The position numbers and the translations under genes are program-made. Of a DNA stretch of 64,000 nucleotides, positions 1-8,635 are shown piece after piece. The stretch spans positions 14,243-78,242 of the forward strand of contig CAYMCQ010000009.1 of assembly GCA_964389025.1 (NCBI GenBank). Direction: 5' to 3'. This stretch comes from CAYMCQ01 sp964389025. GTDB taxonomy: Bacteria > Verrucomicrobiota > Verrucomicrobiia > Limisphaerales > CAYMCQ01. Below the pieces are notes generated by a model, which was not told where the DNA came from, did not search any database, and was given only the letters and a program-made list of their open reading frames with translations. Position 1 is the stretch's first letter. The number at the start of each line of letters is the position of its first letter.

Positions 1-699
1 GTCATCCTCGGATTGATTGGAATGTTGGCTGGCCCGGCGTTCGCGGCGGACCCCAGTTCCAAAGATAAAGTCACAAACGCCTCCAAACAATTGGACGGCA
101 AAAAGAATTATAGCTGGACCAGCTCGACGACAGAGGCCGACGGCAGTCCCGGACGGTTGGGGACGATTGATGGCAAAGCCGAAAAGGATGGCATCACGGG
201 TTTGAGTTTTTCTGTCGGCGGCCTCCCCGTGGAGGTGTTGATGAAAGGTGAAAAAGGGGCGGCCAAGGCTTTGGAGGGATGGCAGTCGCTCGATGAAATC
301 GCGCAGACGGGCGGAACCGCTGCGGCCATCGTGCGCTTCCTGCGAAGCTACCAAGCACCCGTTGCCGAGTCCGCCGCTCTGGCCGGGAAGGTAAAGGAGC
401 TTAAAGAGGCCGAGGGAGCATTATCGGGCGACCTCAAGGAGGACGCCGTCAAAGAGCTGCTGCTCTTCGGATCGCGCCCACGCGAAGGCCAGGATGCGCC
501 TAAAATAGCCGACGCCAAAGGCTCCGCCAAGTTTTGGATCAAAGATGGCGTGCTGACCAAGTATGAGACCAAGGTTCAGGGCAGCGTCACCGCCGGCGAT
601 CGCGTGACCGACATCAATCGCACCACGACGGTGGAGATCAAGGACGCCGGCTCGACGAAGCTGGAAGTGCCCGACGAGGCGAAGCAGAAGTTCAACTAG
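1..699 (+). CDS. Exported protein of unknown function, 5' end outside window
   Basis: The reading frame is open from base 1, so the start lies upstream. The first visible residues, VILGLIGMLAGPAFA followed by AD, look like the h-region and cleavage site of a Sec signal peptide; the mature protein therefore starts near base 49. About 215 mature residues follow, rich in Lys, Gly and Ala, without Cys and without a motif I recognise. A stretch around bases 460-560 (LLLFGSRPREG, then a segment ending in KFWIKDGVLTKYETKVQG) resembles envelope proteins that carry a single beta-rich domain. It is probably periplasmic or surface located. No function is assigned. No operon partner is visible upstream; the next gene is 129 bases downstream. 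Confidence 0.75.
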   Translation, partial: VILGLIGMLAGPAFAADPSSKDKVTNASKQLDGKKNYSWTSSTTEADGSPGRLGTIDGKAEKDGITGLSFSVGGLPVEVLMKGEKGAAKALEGWQSLDEIAQTGGTAAAIVRFLRSYQAPVAESAALAGKVKELKEAEGALSGDLKEDAVKELLLFGSRPREGQDAPKIADAKGSAKFWIKDGVLTKYETKVQGSVTAGDRVTDINRTTTVEIKDAGSTKLEVPDEAKQKFN

Positions 700-828
700 C
701 CCCCGGCTGGCGTCACGTTTGACATCTTTCGCTGGCAGGAAACCGCGAGCCTCCTTTGGCTCGCGTGTTTTGTCTGGTGCCAGATAACCGGGTGAATTCG
801 CTCTCACTCTTGAGTGTGGGACAAAGCG

Positions 829-1314
829 ATGAACCTAAATTCTGCAACCCCGAAAACTTTCGAGGCTGCGAAGTTCGACCCAAACCGGCCAGCCGCGCCA
901 AAAGAGATGCCCGGAACAAAATTCGAAACCGAAATGCAGGTGCGGCCCGATGACATTGACATGAACCGGCATGTCCACGGCAGCCGTTATATGGATTATG
1001 TGCTCGCGGCGCGCTACGACCAGATGGCGCGTTGCTACAAGATGCCGATGGAGGAATTCCTCCGGCACGGCTTGGGCTGGTTTGTGAGCACGGCGCACAT
1101 CGAATACAAACGGCCGCTCGGTCTCGGCGAACGGTTCATCGTGCGCACCTGGATCGAGGAGATCGTCAAGCGCAGGGTCAAGGTGCAATTTGAGATTTCC
1201 AAGCACACCGGCAAGCTCGTCTGCGACGGCTATTTTAACTACACCATGGTCAACCTCAAAACCGCCCGCGCTGAAATCATCCCGGACTGGATCGTTGCGA
1301 AATATTCCATCTGA
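829..1314 (+). CDS. Acyl-CoA/acyl-ACP thioesterase-like hot-dog protein (4HBT superfamily)
   Basis: A protein of 161 residues with a single hot-dog domain. The N-terminal helix region has the YbgC/FatA-like pattern PDDIDMNRHVHGSRYMDYV, where the Asp and the following N-x-H-V-x-x-S-R-Y are typical for acyl-CoA or acyl-ACP thioesterases; later strands (HIEYKRPLGLGERF) fit the family. It would hydrolyse an acyl thioester in the cytoplasm; chain length cannot be read from sequence. I prefer the ATG at 829; an in-frame GTG lies at 814 and another ATG at 907. The 40 or so residues before the domain are Pro/Lys rich and may be a linker. It stands alone between an exported protein and a converging glycosidase-like gene. 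Confidence 0.8.
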   Translation: MNLNSATPKTFEAAKFDPNRPAAPKEMPGTKFETEMQVRPDDIDMNRHVHGSRYMDYVLAARYDQMARCYKMPMEEFLRHGLGWFVSTAHIEYKRPLGLGERFIVRTWIEEIVKRRVKVQFEISKHTGKLVCDGYFNYTMVNLKTARAEIIPDWIVAKYSI

Positions 1315-1345
1315 TCACGACGAGCGGCGATCCTGTTACTGCAAC

Positions 1346-3421
1346 TCATTCGTTCACCACGACCATTTCATACACTGCCACCTTCGGCACGGTGACGGTT
1401 GCCACGCCGTCGCGCCAGGTGAATTTCAAATTTTGCCCGGCGGGTTCGAGACGCATCGTCTTCGGTTTTTTCGGCAGGCGCACTTTCACCTGCAACGAGC
1501 CGACTGGCGGGATGTCGTCGAAGGTGAATTGCTTCTCCTGTTCGTGCGGGCCGGCGGTGTTGACGAGATTGACGAGCAGCTTGCCGTGGTTGCGACCAAC
1601 CGAAACATCCACGCTGTGGGAGCCGCTCACTTCAACCATCGGTTGCGGGAACAACTCGCGCACGAGGTCGTTGAGAAAATCGCGCGCGACCGAGGTGCGG
1701 GCGTTGAGGTAACGGTTGCCGAGGTTCACGTAGCTGGCGGCGATTTTGCCCGCGCCCAGTTGCGTGATTGAAGCCGCCGGCTCGGAAGGCGAGCGGGGAT
1801 CGTTCGCCGCGTGCAGTTTGCCGAACGGCTTAGCGCCCACGCCGAGCTTCACTTTTTGGAACAGCGTGGTGTGACCGGCTAGCCAGCCATTGTGCTCAAG
1901 GAAATGCGGCGCGTTGCCTTGCGGCCCGCCTTCGAGTTCCACATCCAGTTCCTTCGCGAACAGCGCCGCGGCTTTTGGTCCAACCAGCAGCAAGTTGCCG
2001 CCGGCTTTGACGTAGGCGAGCAGTTCGCCGCGGAACGACGGCTCAAGGTAATCCCACTCGGGCACAACGATGAGCGGCCAGCGCGCCATGCGCCCGGCCA
2101 GATGATGCTCGCTCACAACCTCGACGCTTTGCTGCGAGTCGCAAAGGCTTTGAAGCACGCCGCGCAATCCTTCGATGCCCCCGCTGCCCCACGAACCGAA
2201 GAGATGATCAATGGCGCGATAATGCGCGGCGCGCGAATAGAGCAGCGCGATTTGCGGCACAGCTTGCTGGCGATGACACAACGCCTGACGCGCGCGGCAG
2301 AACTTTGCAACCCCGGCCATCAGTTGCATCTCCCAGTCATTGATCGAGCCGTCGCGGTTCTGGCGGAAGTATGCCTGGAAACCGCCGCCTTGCGCGAGCA
2401 CCACGGCCGCCTCCTGTTCGAGTTGCTTCACGGTCTTGAGCGGGCGCGTGGGCGCACTGTTTGGTGCGCTGAACGACCACGCCATCAAGTCCCACGGCTT
2501 GCCTTGCGGCGCGAGGTAGCGCGCGGAGAGGCGCGCGGAGTTCACGCTGTTCTGCGGCGAGAAATCGCCCGAGAGAAACGCGAGGTCCACGCTCACCGGC
2601 TCGGGCATGATATCGCTGAACGCCCAGTTGCTGCACAGCTCGAACTCAGGATGCGTCCGCTTCAACTCGGCCACGTAATGCCGCTGGTATTTGCGGAACG
2701 CCTCGCGGTGGAAGTCCAGCCATTCGATCCAGTGTGGGTCGCCCCGTTTGTGCGGGATTTCCTCAAAGCCGGTTTGTTTGCGGAATGCCGCCTGCGCCGC
2801 CTCGCCGAAGTCCGGCTTGGCAGCCCAACATTCGCCGTCCACCCACATGCCGTCCACGCCGTATTCGCCGGCGAGTTCGCGAAGTTGCGGGATGAGCAGT
2901 TCATCCACGTAAGGCCCGAACGGCGACGTGGCATTGGGATCGCGTTTGCCGTCGGCCTTGACCACGGCCCAGTCGGGATGCCGGATGATCGCCTCGGAAT
3001 CCCATACGCCCGAGTAGTGCATGTAAAGCGACACGCCGCGCTGGGCGGTCACCTGCCGCCACAGCCGCAGCGGATCGCCGACGAATCCGGGCGCGGGATT
3101 GCCGACTTTCGTGGGGTAACTCGACAAACCGCGGTGGCCTTTGCAATCAATCTGGAGATAATCCGGCTTCACCTGGTCGAGAATCCCCGTGACCATTTCG
3201 CGCGTGGTGCGTTTGCCGATCTCCTTGCAATCGTCGCCGGCATGGAAATCGAAGTGCATGCCGAGGAACGCCTCGGAGCGTTTGAGGCGCTTGGGGAGGT
3301 TGGCGGCGGTTTGCGCAGTCGCCGGCGGGAGCGCGATCCACAGCAACGCGGCCAGGCCGAGCGCCGTGAACAGTCTGCGGTCTATGATCAAGGTGGTTTG
3401 GTTTTCAGTTTTCCAGTTCAT
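1346..3421 (-). CDS. Exported glycoside-hydrolase-like protein (TIM barrel plus amidotransferase-like domain)
   Basis: 691 residues. Residues 15-37 (RRLFTALGLAALLWIALPP) form a Sec-type signal. The body starts as an alpha-L-fucosidase-like or GH42-like (beta/alpha)8 barrel: FLGMHFDFHAG near 52, DYLQIDCKGH near 87, and YGVDGMWVDGECW at 187-199, the place where retaining glycosidases of this fold keep the nucleophile Asp. Residues about 455-560 resemble the beta-galactosidase trimerisation (class I amidotransferase-like) domain (LLAYVKAGGNLLLVGPKA), followed by a C-terminal beta-sandwich. Substrate unknown; fucose- or galactose-containing glycans are the likely range. A GGGAG ribosome binding site lies about 8 bases before the ATG. 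It lies 37 bases downstream of the 990-residue protein gene and is probably cotranscribed with it. Confidence 0.72.
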   Translation of the reverse strand: MNWKTENQTTLIIDRRLFTALGLAALLWIALPPATAQTAANLPKRLKRSEAFLGMHFDFHAGDDCKEIGKRTTREMVTGILDQVKPDYLQIDCKGHRGLSSYPTKVGNPAPGFVGDPLRLWRQVTAQRGVSLYMHYSGVWDSEAIIRHPDWAVVKADGKRDPNATSPFGPYVDELLIPQLRELAGEYGVDGMWVDGECWAAKPDFGEAAQAAFRKQTGFEEIPHKRGDPHWIEWLDFHREAFRKYQRHYVAELKRTHPEFELCSNWAFSDIMPEPVSVDLAFLSGDFSPQNSVNSARLSARYLAPQGKPWDLMAWSFSAPNSAPTRPLKTVKQLEQEAAVVLAQGGGFQAYFRQNRDGSINDWEMQLMAGVAKFCRARQALCHRQQAVPQIALLYSRAAHYRAIDHLFGSWGSGGIEGLRGVLQSLCDSQQSVEVVSEHHLAGRMARWPLIVVPEWDYLEPSFRGELLAYVKAGGNLLLVGPKAAALFAKELDVELEGGPQGNAPHFLEHNGWLAGHTTLFQKVKLGVGAKPFGKLHAANDPRSPSEPAASITQLGAGKIAASYVNLGNRYLNARTSVARDFLNDLVRELFPQPMVEVSGSHSVDVSVGRNHGKLLVNLVNTAGPHEQEKQFTFDDIPPVGSLQVKVRLPKKPKTMRLEPAGQNLKFTWRDGVATVTVPKVAVYEMVVVNE

Positions 3422-3458
3422 GTTGAGTGTCTCCCATTATTGATATGTCACCGCTTCT

Positions 3459-6431
3459 TCATCCTGCTAAGAAAAACAGATGCCTTTGCCCCCACGCGCC
3501 CCGCGCTTTGAAGCGCAAAATACCTCCCGCGCAATCGCACGGAATCTTTTCTCCGAAAGCGTCCATCCGCGCTCCCTGAAAGTAGAGTTCGCCGCGACTC
3601 CCTCCCGCTGGCAACGGCAGGCTCATCTCCGCATCGCCATGAATCCAGATCTCCATCATCGCTCCACCGATCACGCGACGTTCTGGCAAGACCGGCGCCC
3701 ATGCGGCCAGCGCGACGGGCTGGCTGGCGAACACAAACTCGCGACCGTTGATCGAAATCTTCCGGCAGTTGTGTCCGGCAAACGCGAGCAGCGCGCCATT
3801 CGCATCCAGCCGGAACGCCACCGTCAACGTGCCGTCGAAATTCACGCGATGACCGTTGACCGGAAACTCGCGAAGCTGCAGCGCATCCGGGGGCAGGGGA
3901 TTCCCGGCGAGAATTTCCTCGTCTTGTTTCGCGTCGCGATGGAATCCGCCCGGCCAGTTTTCTTCGTGCGTTCGATAATGTGCCGCGACGGTTGTCGTGC
4001 CATTGGGAAAGCGGCACGACACATAAGGCGACATGCGCGACACCACGTTGGGATTGTCATTCGTCAACGCTGCAGGCCCGCTCTTGGGATACGCGCCAAG
4101 TGCCAATAAAATTTCAAACCATGTTCGCGCTTCTGCTCCAAGTGACGCGGCCTGGTCGTCGCGCGGGCGAAACCCGAGAAACGTCGCGCTGCCGTTCTTC
4201 GCCAGGGTTCGGTGCAGCCCGATGATTCGCTTGCCAGCCTTCGCCACGGCGCTTACGCCTTCGTCCGGTTCAACCGGATAAATCAAATCCACCAGGAAAT
4301 CCGTGAGAATATTTTGCGGCGGAACTTTTGCGAGCTGGCCGGAGAATTGGATTTGCCAGCCGCCGGTGCCCTCGCCTTCAAGCCCGAACCGCAAATTCTT
4401 CACGCCGAAAAGTCGCTGCCACTTTGCGAGCACCGATTGACCTGCGAGGTCGAAGCGACATGGCGGACCTGACCAGATCACCTTGCCGCCGCTGTTCACG
4501 AACTGCTCGAGGAATTCCAACAGGCCCGCCGGTGGCAGCGGTTCAAACAAAACGGCGAGCGTGCCGAACTTGCGCCCTGCCATTTCGATTTTTCCATCCA
4601 CGCCCACGCGTCCGTGTTGGAGCAGGCGCTGCGGCGTCACATAATTCGCGTAGCCATATTGCGTCATCCACGAACCGAACCGTTCCTCGCACGCGACCAG
4701 CGAGAGCGGATACAACATCAGCACGTCGGTGTCCCGATGTTGGGAATCCTCCACGGCCTGAAACCACGGACTTGCCGAAGCACCGAACGCGTCGCACACC
4801 GCCTGATGCCGGCGCAACGCCGCGTGCGGCATGCCCCATCCTGCGGCGTAGGCGTAGGGCGTGCGATTCAGAATGCCGGTCGAGCACGCCAGCGCGATGC
4901 CGTAATAATTCCGATCCGACCAGCCGCCTTCGGCATGGTCGTTGCCGCCGCCGGTGAGAAAATCGTTCCATGCAAAATAATCGTCGCAGGCCGACGCGGA
5001 TTGATGGATGGTGTTCGACCACAGAAAATCCGGAGTGTATTCGTATTTTTTTGAATTCACACGCGATTGCCAGAAGTCGCACGTCGGACTTTGCGCCCAC
5101 GTCGCGTGCGCCCGCGCTTCCAGTTCCTGCCCATACTTTTTCTCGGCGAACTCCTTGGCGGTGGCGAACAGCTCGACGACGGTCTTGTGCAACAAATCAA
5201 AGTAACGGCGCCGCAACAGGAAAGTTTTATGGATTCCATCTGCGTTGTTGCTGAGGACGTGTTGCGCGGGCAATCCTGCTTCGAGCGATGGCAGGAAGCT
5301 GTGCTGCGCGTAGGCGAAGTAAAGCAGATACTTTTCGAAATCCTTGAACTCCGAGCCGTGAAGTTCCGCAAACCGCGCGGCGAAATGCGGCGTCAGATAG
5401 CGAAAGGTGAGTTGCCCCTCGTCGTGATGCCCGGCATAATTCCAATCCTGTTGGATGTGCATCTCGTCGGCGTAGAGACCATTCAGCGGCACGCCGGCGG
5501 CGTGGTATTGCTCGATCAATCCTTGCAGAAACGGCAGCGCACGCGGACTAGAATAATCCATCTCTGGTGTCGCGTAGCTCGCCACGATGAGAACGCGATC
5601 CAGCGCGCCGGCTTGAATGTCGCCTTTCCCCCGGATCGTCAGCCGCCGGGCTTTGGTGGTGGACTGCGCGGATCCATCCGCTTCGATTTCCGGCGGGGCT
5701 TTCAATTCCACAATCGCTTCGGGATTGACATGATAAAAGCGGGTTCCGCCAACACGCTGTTCCTTGAATGCGAAAACGCGCACGCCGGTTCGCTGAAGTT
5801 CGATCGTGCCTTTGTTGTTCGTCCACTGGCGTTGTTCCCAGAGCGAAACCGAATAGCTGCCGGTCGCGGCGTCGCGGTAGCCTTCGCGGTATTGCACCCA
5901 GCGGCCGGACTCGCCGGTTTTTTGCTGGTAACCGCGGCCGATTTCTAACGGACTCAGCAGGCTTAACTCGAAACCCAGTCCGTAAGCCTTCACGGTCTGA
6001 CTGATTTTGCGCAAGCGCTGAATGTAAGCCTCGGTGTCTGGCAACAACTGGCGCGGCTTGCCGCCCTGACCTTTGCGGTATTGCGACCAGAATTCATCGA
6101 AAGCGAGGATGAGCGTGCGCGCGCCCTGTGCTTTCGCTCCTTCACAAATCTTGCGGAGCGTCGTCAGGTTCGGATCTTTACTGATGCTGAGATCAATTTT
6201 CTTGTCCGGGTCCTGTAAATCTTCCAGTTGCTCGTCGCTGACGAGAATGATTCCTGACTTCGGCAACAAAAACTGCCACGGCCCGGGAAATGTGAGAGCG
6301 GCCTCGGGTAGCTTGCGCGGTTCGGCTCCGAACAATCGTCCGCCCAGCGGCAGAGCGGAGATGCCGATCCCCAGACCGCCGAGCTGGCGAAAAAAATCCC
6401 GGCGCGTTTGACCCGCGGTAAAATGCAGCAT
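3459..6431 (-). CDS. Tat-exported glycosidase-like protein, 990 residues
   Basis: The N-terminus reads TRRDFFRQLGGLGIGIS, a twin-arginine signal, so the protein is exported folded. Then follows a long region without an obvious Pfam signature but with the character of a large (beta/alpha)8 glycosidase: TLILAFDEFW near 95, NGLYADEMHIQQDW near 320 (candidate acidic pair), then CDDYFAWNDFLTGGG and GGKVIWSGPP near 690, the latter resembling a GH42-type amidotransferase-like domain. The C-terminal 250 residues look like beta-sandwiches. It probably attacks an unknown polysaccharide in the periplasm. The next gene (1346-3421, same strand) begins 37 bases on, so the two form a likely operon. The start at 6431 gives the signal the correct short n-region. 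Confidence 0.65.
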   Translation of the reverse strand: MLHFTAGQTRRDFFRQLGGLGIGISALPLGGRLFGAEPRKLPEAALTFPGPWQFLLPKSGIILVSDEQLEDLQDPDKKIDLSISKDPNLTTLRKICEGAKAQGARTLILAFDEFWSQYRKGQGGKPRQLLPDTEAYIQRLRKISQTVKAYGLGFELSLLSPLEIGRGYQQKTGESGRWVQYREGYRDAATGSYSVSLWEQRQWTNNKGTIELQRTGVRVFAFKEQRVGGTRFYHVNPEAIVELKAPPEIEADGSAQSTTKARRLTIRGKGDIQAGALDRVLIVASYATPEMDYSSPRALPFLQGLIEQYHAAGVPLNGLYADEMHIQQDWNYAGHHDEGQLTFRYLTPHFAARFAELHGSEFKDFEKYLLYFAYAQHSFLPSLEAGLPAQHVLSNNADGIHKTFLLRRRYFDLLHKTVVELFATAKEFAEKKYGQELEARAHATWAQSPTCDFWQSRVNSKKYEYTPDFLWSNTIHQSASACDDYFAWNDFLTGGGNDHAEGGWSDRNYYGIALACSTGILNRTPYAYAAGWGMPHAALRRHQAVCDAFGASASPWFQAVEDSQHRDTDVLMLYPLSLVACEERFGSWMTQYGYANYVTPQRLLQHGRVGVDGKIEMAGRKFGTLAVLFEPLPPAGLLEFLEQFVNSGGKVIWSGPPCRFDLAGQSVLAKWQRLFGVKNLRFGLEGEGTGGWQIQFSGQLAKVPPQNILTDFLVDLIYPVEPDEGVSAVAKAGKRIIGLHRTLAKNGSATFLGFRPRDDQAASLGAEARTWFEILLALGAYPKSGPAALTNDNPNVVSRMSPYVSCRFPNGTTTVAAHYRTHEENWPGGFHRDAKQDEEILAGNPLPPDALQLREFPVNGHRVNFDGTLTVAFRLDANGALLAFAGHNCRKISINGREFVFASQPVALAAWAPVLPERRVIGGAMMEIWIHGDAEMSLPLPAGGSRGELYFQGARMDAFGEKIPCDCAGGILRFKARGAWGQRHLFFLAG

Positions 6432-6545
6432 AACTTATGGACTTTTTTCCAAGCGGGATATTCGCGCCAACCAATTTTTGTTGCTTCGCATGGGCAACGA
6501 AACGCGTGCTTGCCGCCCGGCGTTCATGAACGTAGGGTGACAGCC

Positions 6546-7520
6546 ATGCAATTTCAATCCTTTCGTTCTCCCGGAATGTGCTTTGTCACCGCAGGTTTCC
6601 TTTTCACCGGTCTCGCCAGCCGCGGCGGCGAAAAACTTTCGCTGGCTGAACGGCTTGGTTACAAACCGACCGATAAAATTCTGATTGTGAATGGCGATGA
6701 CGTCGGCATGTGTCACTCCGCCAATGAAGCCACCATCGAATCGCTGGAGAAAGGGTTGATGACCTCGGCGACCATGATGGTGCCGTGCCCCTGGTTCAAT
6801 GAGATCGCGGACTATGCCAAACGGAATCCGCAGCGTGACTTCGGGATTCATCTATGTCTCACTTCAGAATGGAAGTTTTATCGTTGGGGATCGGTGGCGC
6901 CGCGAGAACAAGTGTCCGGCCTGCTTGACCCGGACGGTTACATGTGGCGCTCAGTGCAGGAAGTTTATGCACATTCGAAACCGGAGGAAGCGCTGATTGA
7001 AGGGCGCGCCCAAATCAAGCGCGCACTGGCCTCGGGCGTTGATGTGACTCATATCGATTCGCACATGGGCACATTCCAGTATAACCCCGCTTACATGGAC
7101 GCTTATTCGCAACTGGCGGTCGAGTTTGATTTGCCGCTGCGCATGGCCTCACAGTCCACAATGGAAAAGAACAGCGCGCCGACGTTGCGAGACAAGTATG
7201 CGGCCAAGGGACTCGTCTTCACGGATTATTTTATTCACGAGGAACTGCCGCAGGAGAAAAATGGCGTGAAAAAATTCTGGGCCGGCATCCTCAAAAATCT
7301 GAAACCCGGTGTGACCGAACTTTACATCCACGCATCCAAACCGACCGAGGAACTGAAGGCCATCACCAACAGTTGGAAGACGCGAGGCGAGCAATACGAA
7401 ACGTTCACTCACGATGAAGAAATCAAAAAACTGGTGGCCGACGAGAAAATCATTTTGATCGGCTACCGGCCGCTGCGTGATTTGCAGCGCAAGGAGCGGA
7501 AAGAGTCCCCCACAAAATAA
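6546..7520 (+). CDS. ChbG/YdjC-family carbohydrate deacetylase, exported
   Basis: 324 residues from the ATG at 6546, preceded by the ribosome binding sequence AGGGTGA; an in-frame start at 6408 would put 46 junk-like residues in front. A signal-like segment (MCFVTAGFLFTGLAS) precedes the YdjC domain. The domain opens with KILIVNGDDVGMCHSANEA, in which the second Asp and the later His of THIDSHMG form the usual metal site, and HPQ-like ends are replaced by YIHASKP. The family removes the N-acetyl group from chito-oligosaccharides or related amino sugars. E. coli ChbG is cytoplasmic, so export here is unusual. It is divergent from the 990-residue glycosidase-like gene, which shares its 114-base upstream region; a joint regulation is plausible. 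Confidence 0.82.
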   Translation: MQFQSFRSPGMCFVTAGFLFTGLASRGGEKLSLAERLGYKPTDKILIVNGDDVGMCHSANEATIESLEKGLMTSATMMVPCPWFNEIADYAKRNPQRDFGIHLCLTSEWKFYRWGSVAPREQVSGLLDPDGYMWRSVQEVYAHSKPEEALIEGRAQIKRALASGVDVTHIDSHMGTFQYNPAYMDAYSQLAVEFDLPLRMASQSTMEKNSAPTLRDKYAAKGLVFTDYFIHEELPQEKNGVKKFWAGILKNLKPGVTELYIHASKPTEELKAITNSWKTRGEQYETFTHDEEIKKLVADEKIILIGYRPLRDLQRKERKESPTK

Positions 7521-7690
7521 CCCGCTCGAGGAATCAGCACGTTTTCTGGACGGGGCCAAACCAACTGCGAACAGTGGGGCGGTTAAAGTGCGATTGAACA
7601 GGACTATCCCCGGTTTTCGCGGAGACTGAAAAGCTGATAGCCCGATGTTTGAAAACTGGGGAAATGTGGAAAGTCCTGGCAATTGAAGTG

Positions 7691-7719
7691 TTGACACGGG
7701 TGACTGAAAGGCGCAGATT
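7691..7719 (+). promoter_or_regulatory. Candidate sigma-70 promoter before the pseudopilin gene
   Basis: TTGACA at 7691-7696, a 17-base spacer, then CAGATT at 7714-7719. The -35 box is perfect but the -10 box matches in only three of six places, so this is a weak call. It would start a short leader before the TTG codon at 7749. Confidence 0.25.
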
Positions 7720-7748
7720 GCCAAAAACCCCTGACTAAAGAAGCTACC

Positions 7749-8609
7749 TTGAAACAAGTCACACCGAAAACCGAACGGTTACCATCAACCCAACTTCGAA
7801 AAGCGATTTCTCAAGATTCTCGGGCGATTTTGCGAAGCGAAGCGGCCGCCAGCGCCTTCACCCTCATCGAACTTCTGGTCGTCATAGCCATCATCGCGAT
7901 TCTGGCCGGGCTGTTGCTCCCGGCGCTGGCCAAGGCAAAGGAGAAAGCCAAGCGGATACAATGCCTGAGCAACCTGAAGCAACTTGATCTGGCTTGGAAC
8001 ATGTATCTCCTTGATAACAATAATGTGATGGTGCCCAACAAGCGCAACTCGGGCGGCAGCACGGACGCATCATGGCTGGTCGGGAACACCCGGACCGAAG
8101 TGAACACCACCAATATCGAGAGAGGGGCTTTGTTCCAATACAACAAGTCCGTGGGAATCTACAAATGTCCTTCCGACCGGTCAGTAGTCGTGGGCAAGCC
8201 GCAATTCCCCCGCAACCGCAGTTTCGTGCTGAGTGCTTATCTGAATGGCAATCCCTATGAAAATTGGGTGTTCGGCCGAGTCAAGGAGAAAGTCTCTGAG
8301 ATTGCCAAGCCCTCCAAGGTGTTTGCTTTTACCGAGGAACATGAGGATGGCATTGATGACGGCCATTTTGGTTTCCTCCCCGATGACCACCCGCTGGGTA
8401 AATCCAATTGGTATAATATCCCGACTGCCCGGCATAACAAGGGGGCTAACCTGGCCTTCGTGGACGGACACGTCGAATACTGGCATTGGAAGGCCAATGC
8501 GCCGTTCACCGTCAAGGTATACATTGCGGCCGGACTCTGGCAAACCGCAAAACCGGACGAGGTTCCTGATCTGCGCCGGTTGCAAGACGCCATTCCCGAC
8601 CGTCTTTAA
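7749..8609 (+). CDS. Type II secretion pseudopilin-like protein (prepilin-type N-terminal cleavage/methylation domain)
   Basis: 286 residues. After about 36 residues comes the prepilin signature AFTLIELLVVIAIIAILAGL with the Glu five residues after the cleavage site, then LLPALAKAKEKAKRIQCLSN, the standard head of the large verrucomicrobial/planctomycete family of G-type pseudopilin-like proteins. The C-terminal half ends with the family's H-x-x-G-x-N-L-A-F-V-D-G-H-V block (NKGANLAFVDGHVEYW). Such proteins are highly paralogous in this phylum and their real role (secretion filament or surface display) is not settled. The start is a TTG at 7749 with another TTG at 7830; no ATG exists before the signature. 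The leader before the signature is unusually long if 7749 is right. Confidence 0.85.
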   Translation: MKQVTPKTERLPSTQLRKAISQDSRAILRSEAAASAFTLIELLVVIAIIAILAGLLLPALAKAKEKAKRIQCLSNLKQLDLAWNMYLLDNNNVMVPNKRNSGGSTDASWLVGNTRTEVNTTNIERGALFQYNKSVGIYKCPSDRSVVVGKPQFPRNRSFVLSAYLNGNPYENWVFGRVKEKVSEIAKPSKVFAFTEEHEDGIDDGHFGFLPDDHPLGKSNWYNIPTARHNKGANLAFVDGHVEYWHWKANAPFTVKVYIAAGLWQTAKPDEVPDLRRLQDAIPDRL

Positions 8610-8635
8610 GACTGGCCTTGTCCCGAAAAAGTTGG

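Noticed and set aside
1892..3511. Open frame of 539 codons on the plus strand
   Set aside because: It is a shadow of the glycosidase-like gene at 1346-3421 on the other strand; residues are Arg/Ala/His rich as expected from antisense of G+C-rich codons and no motif is seen.
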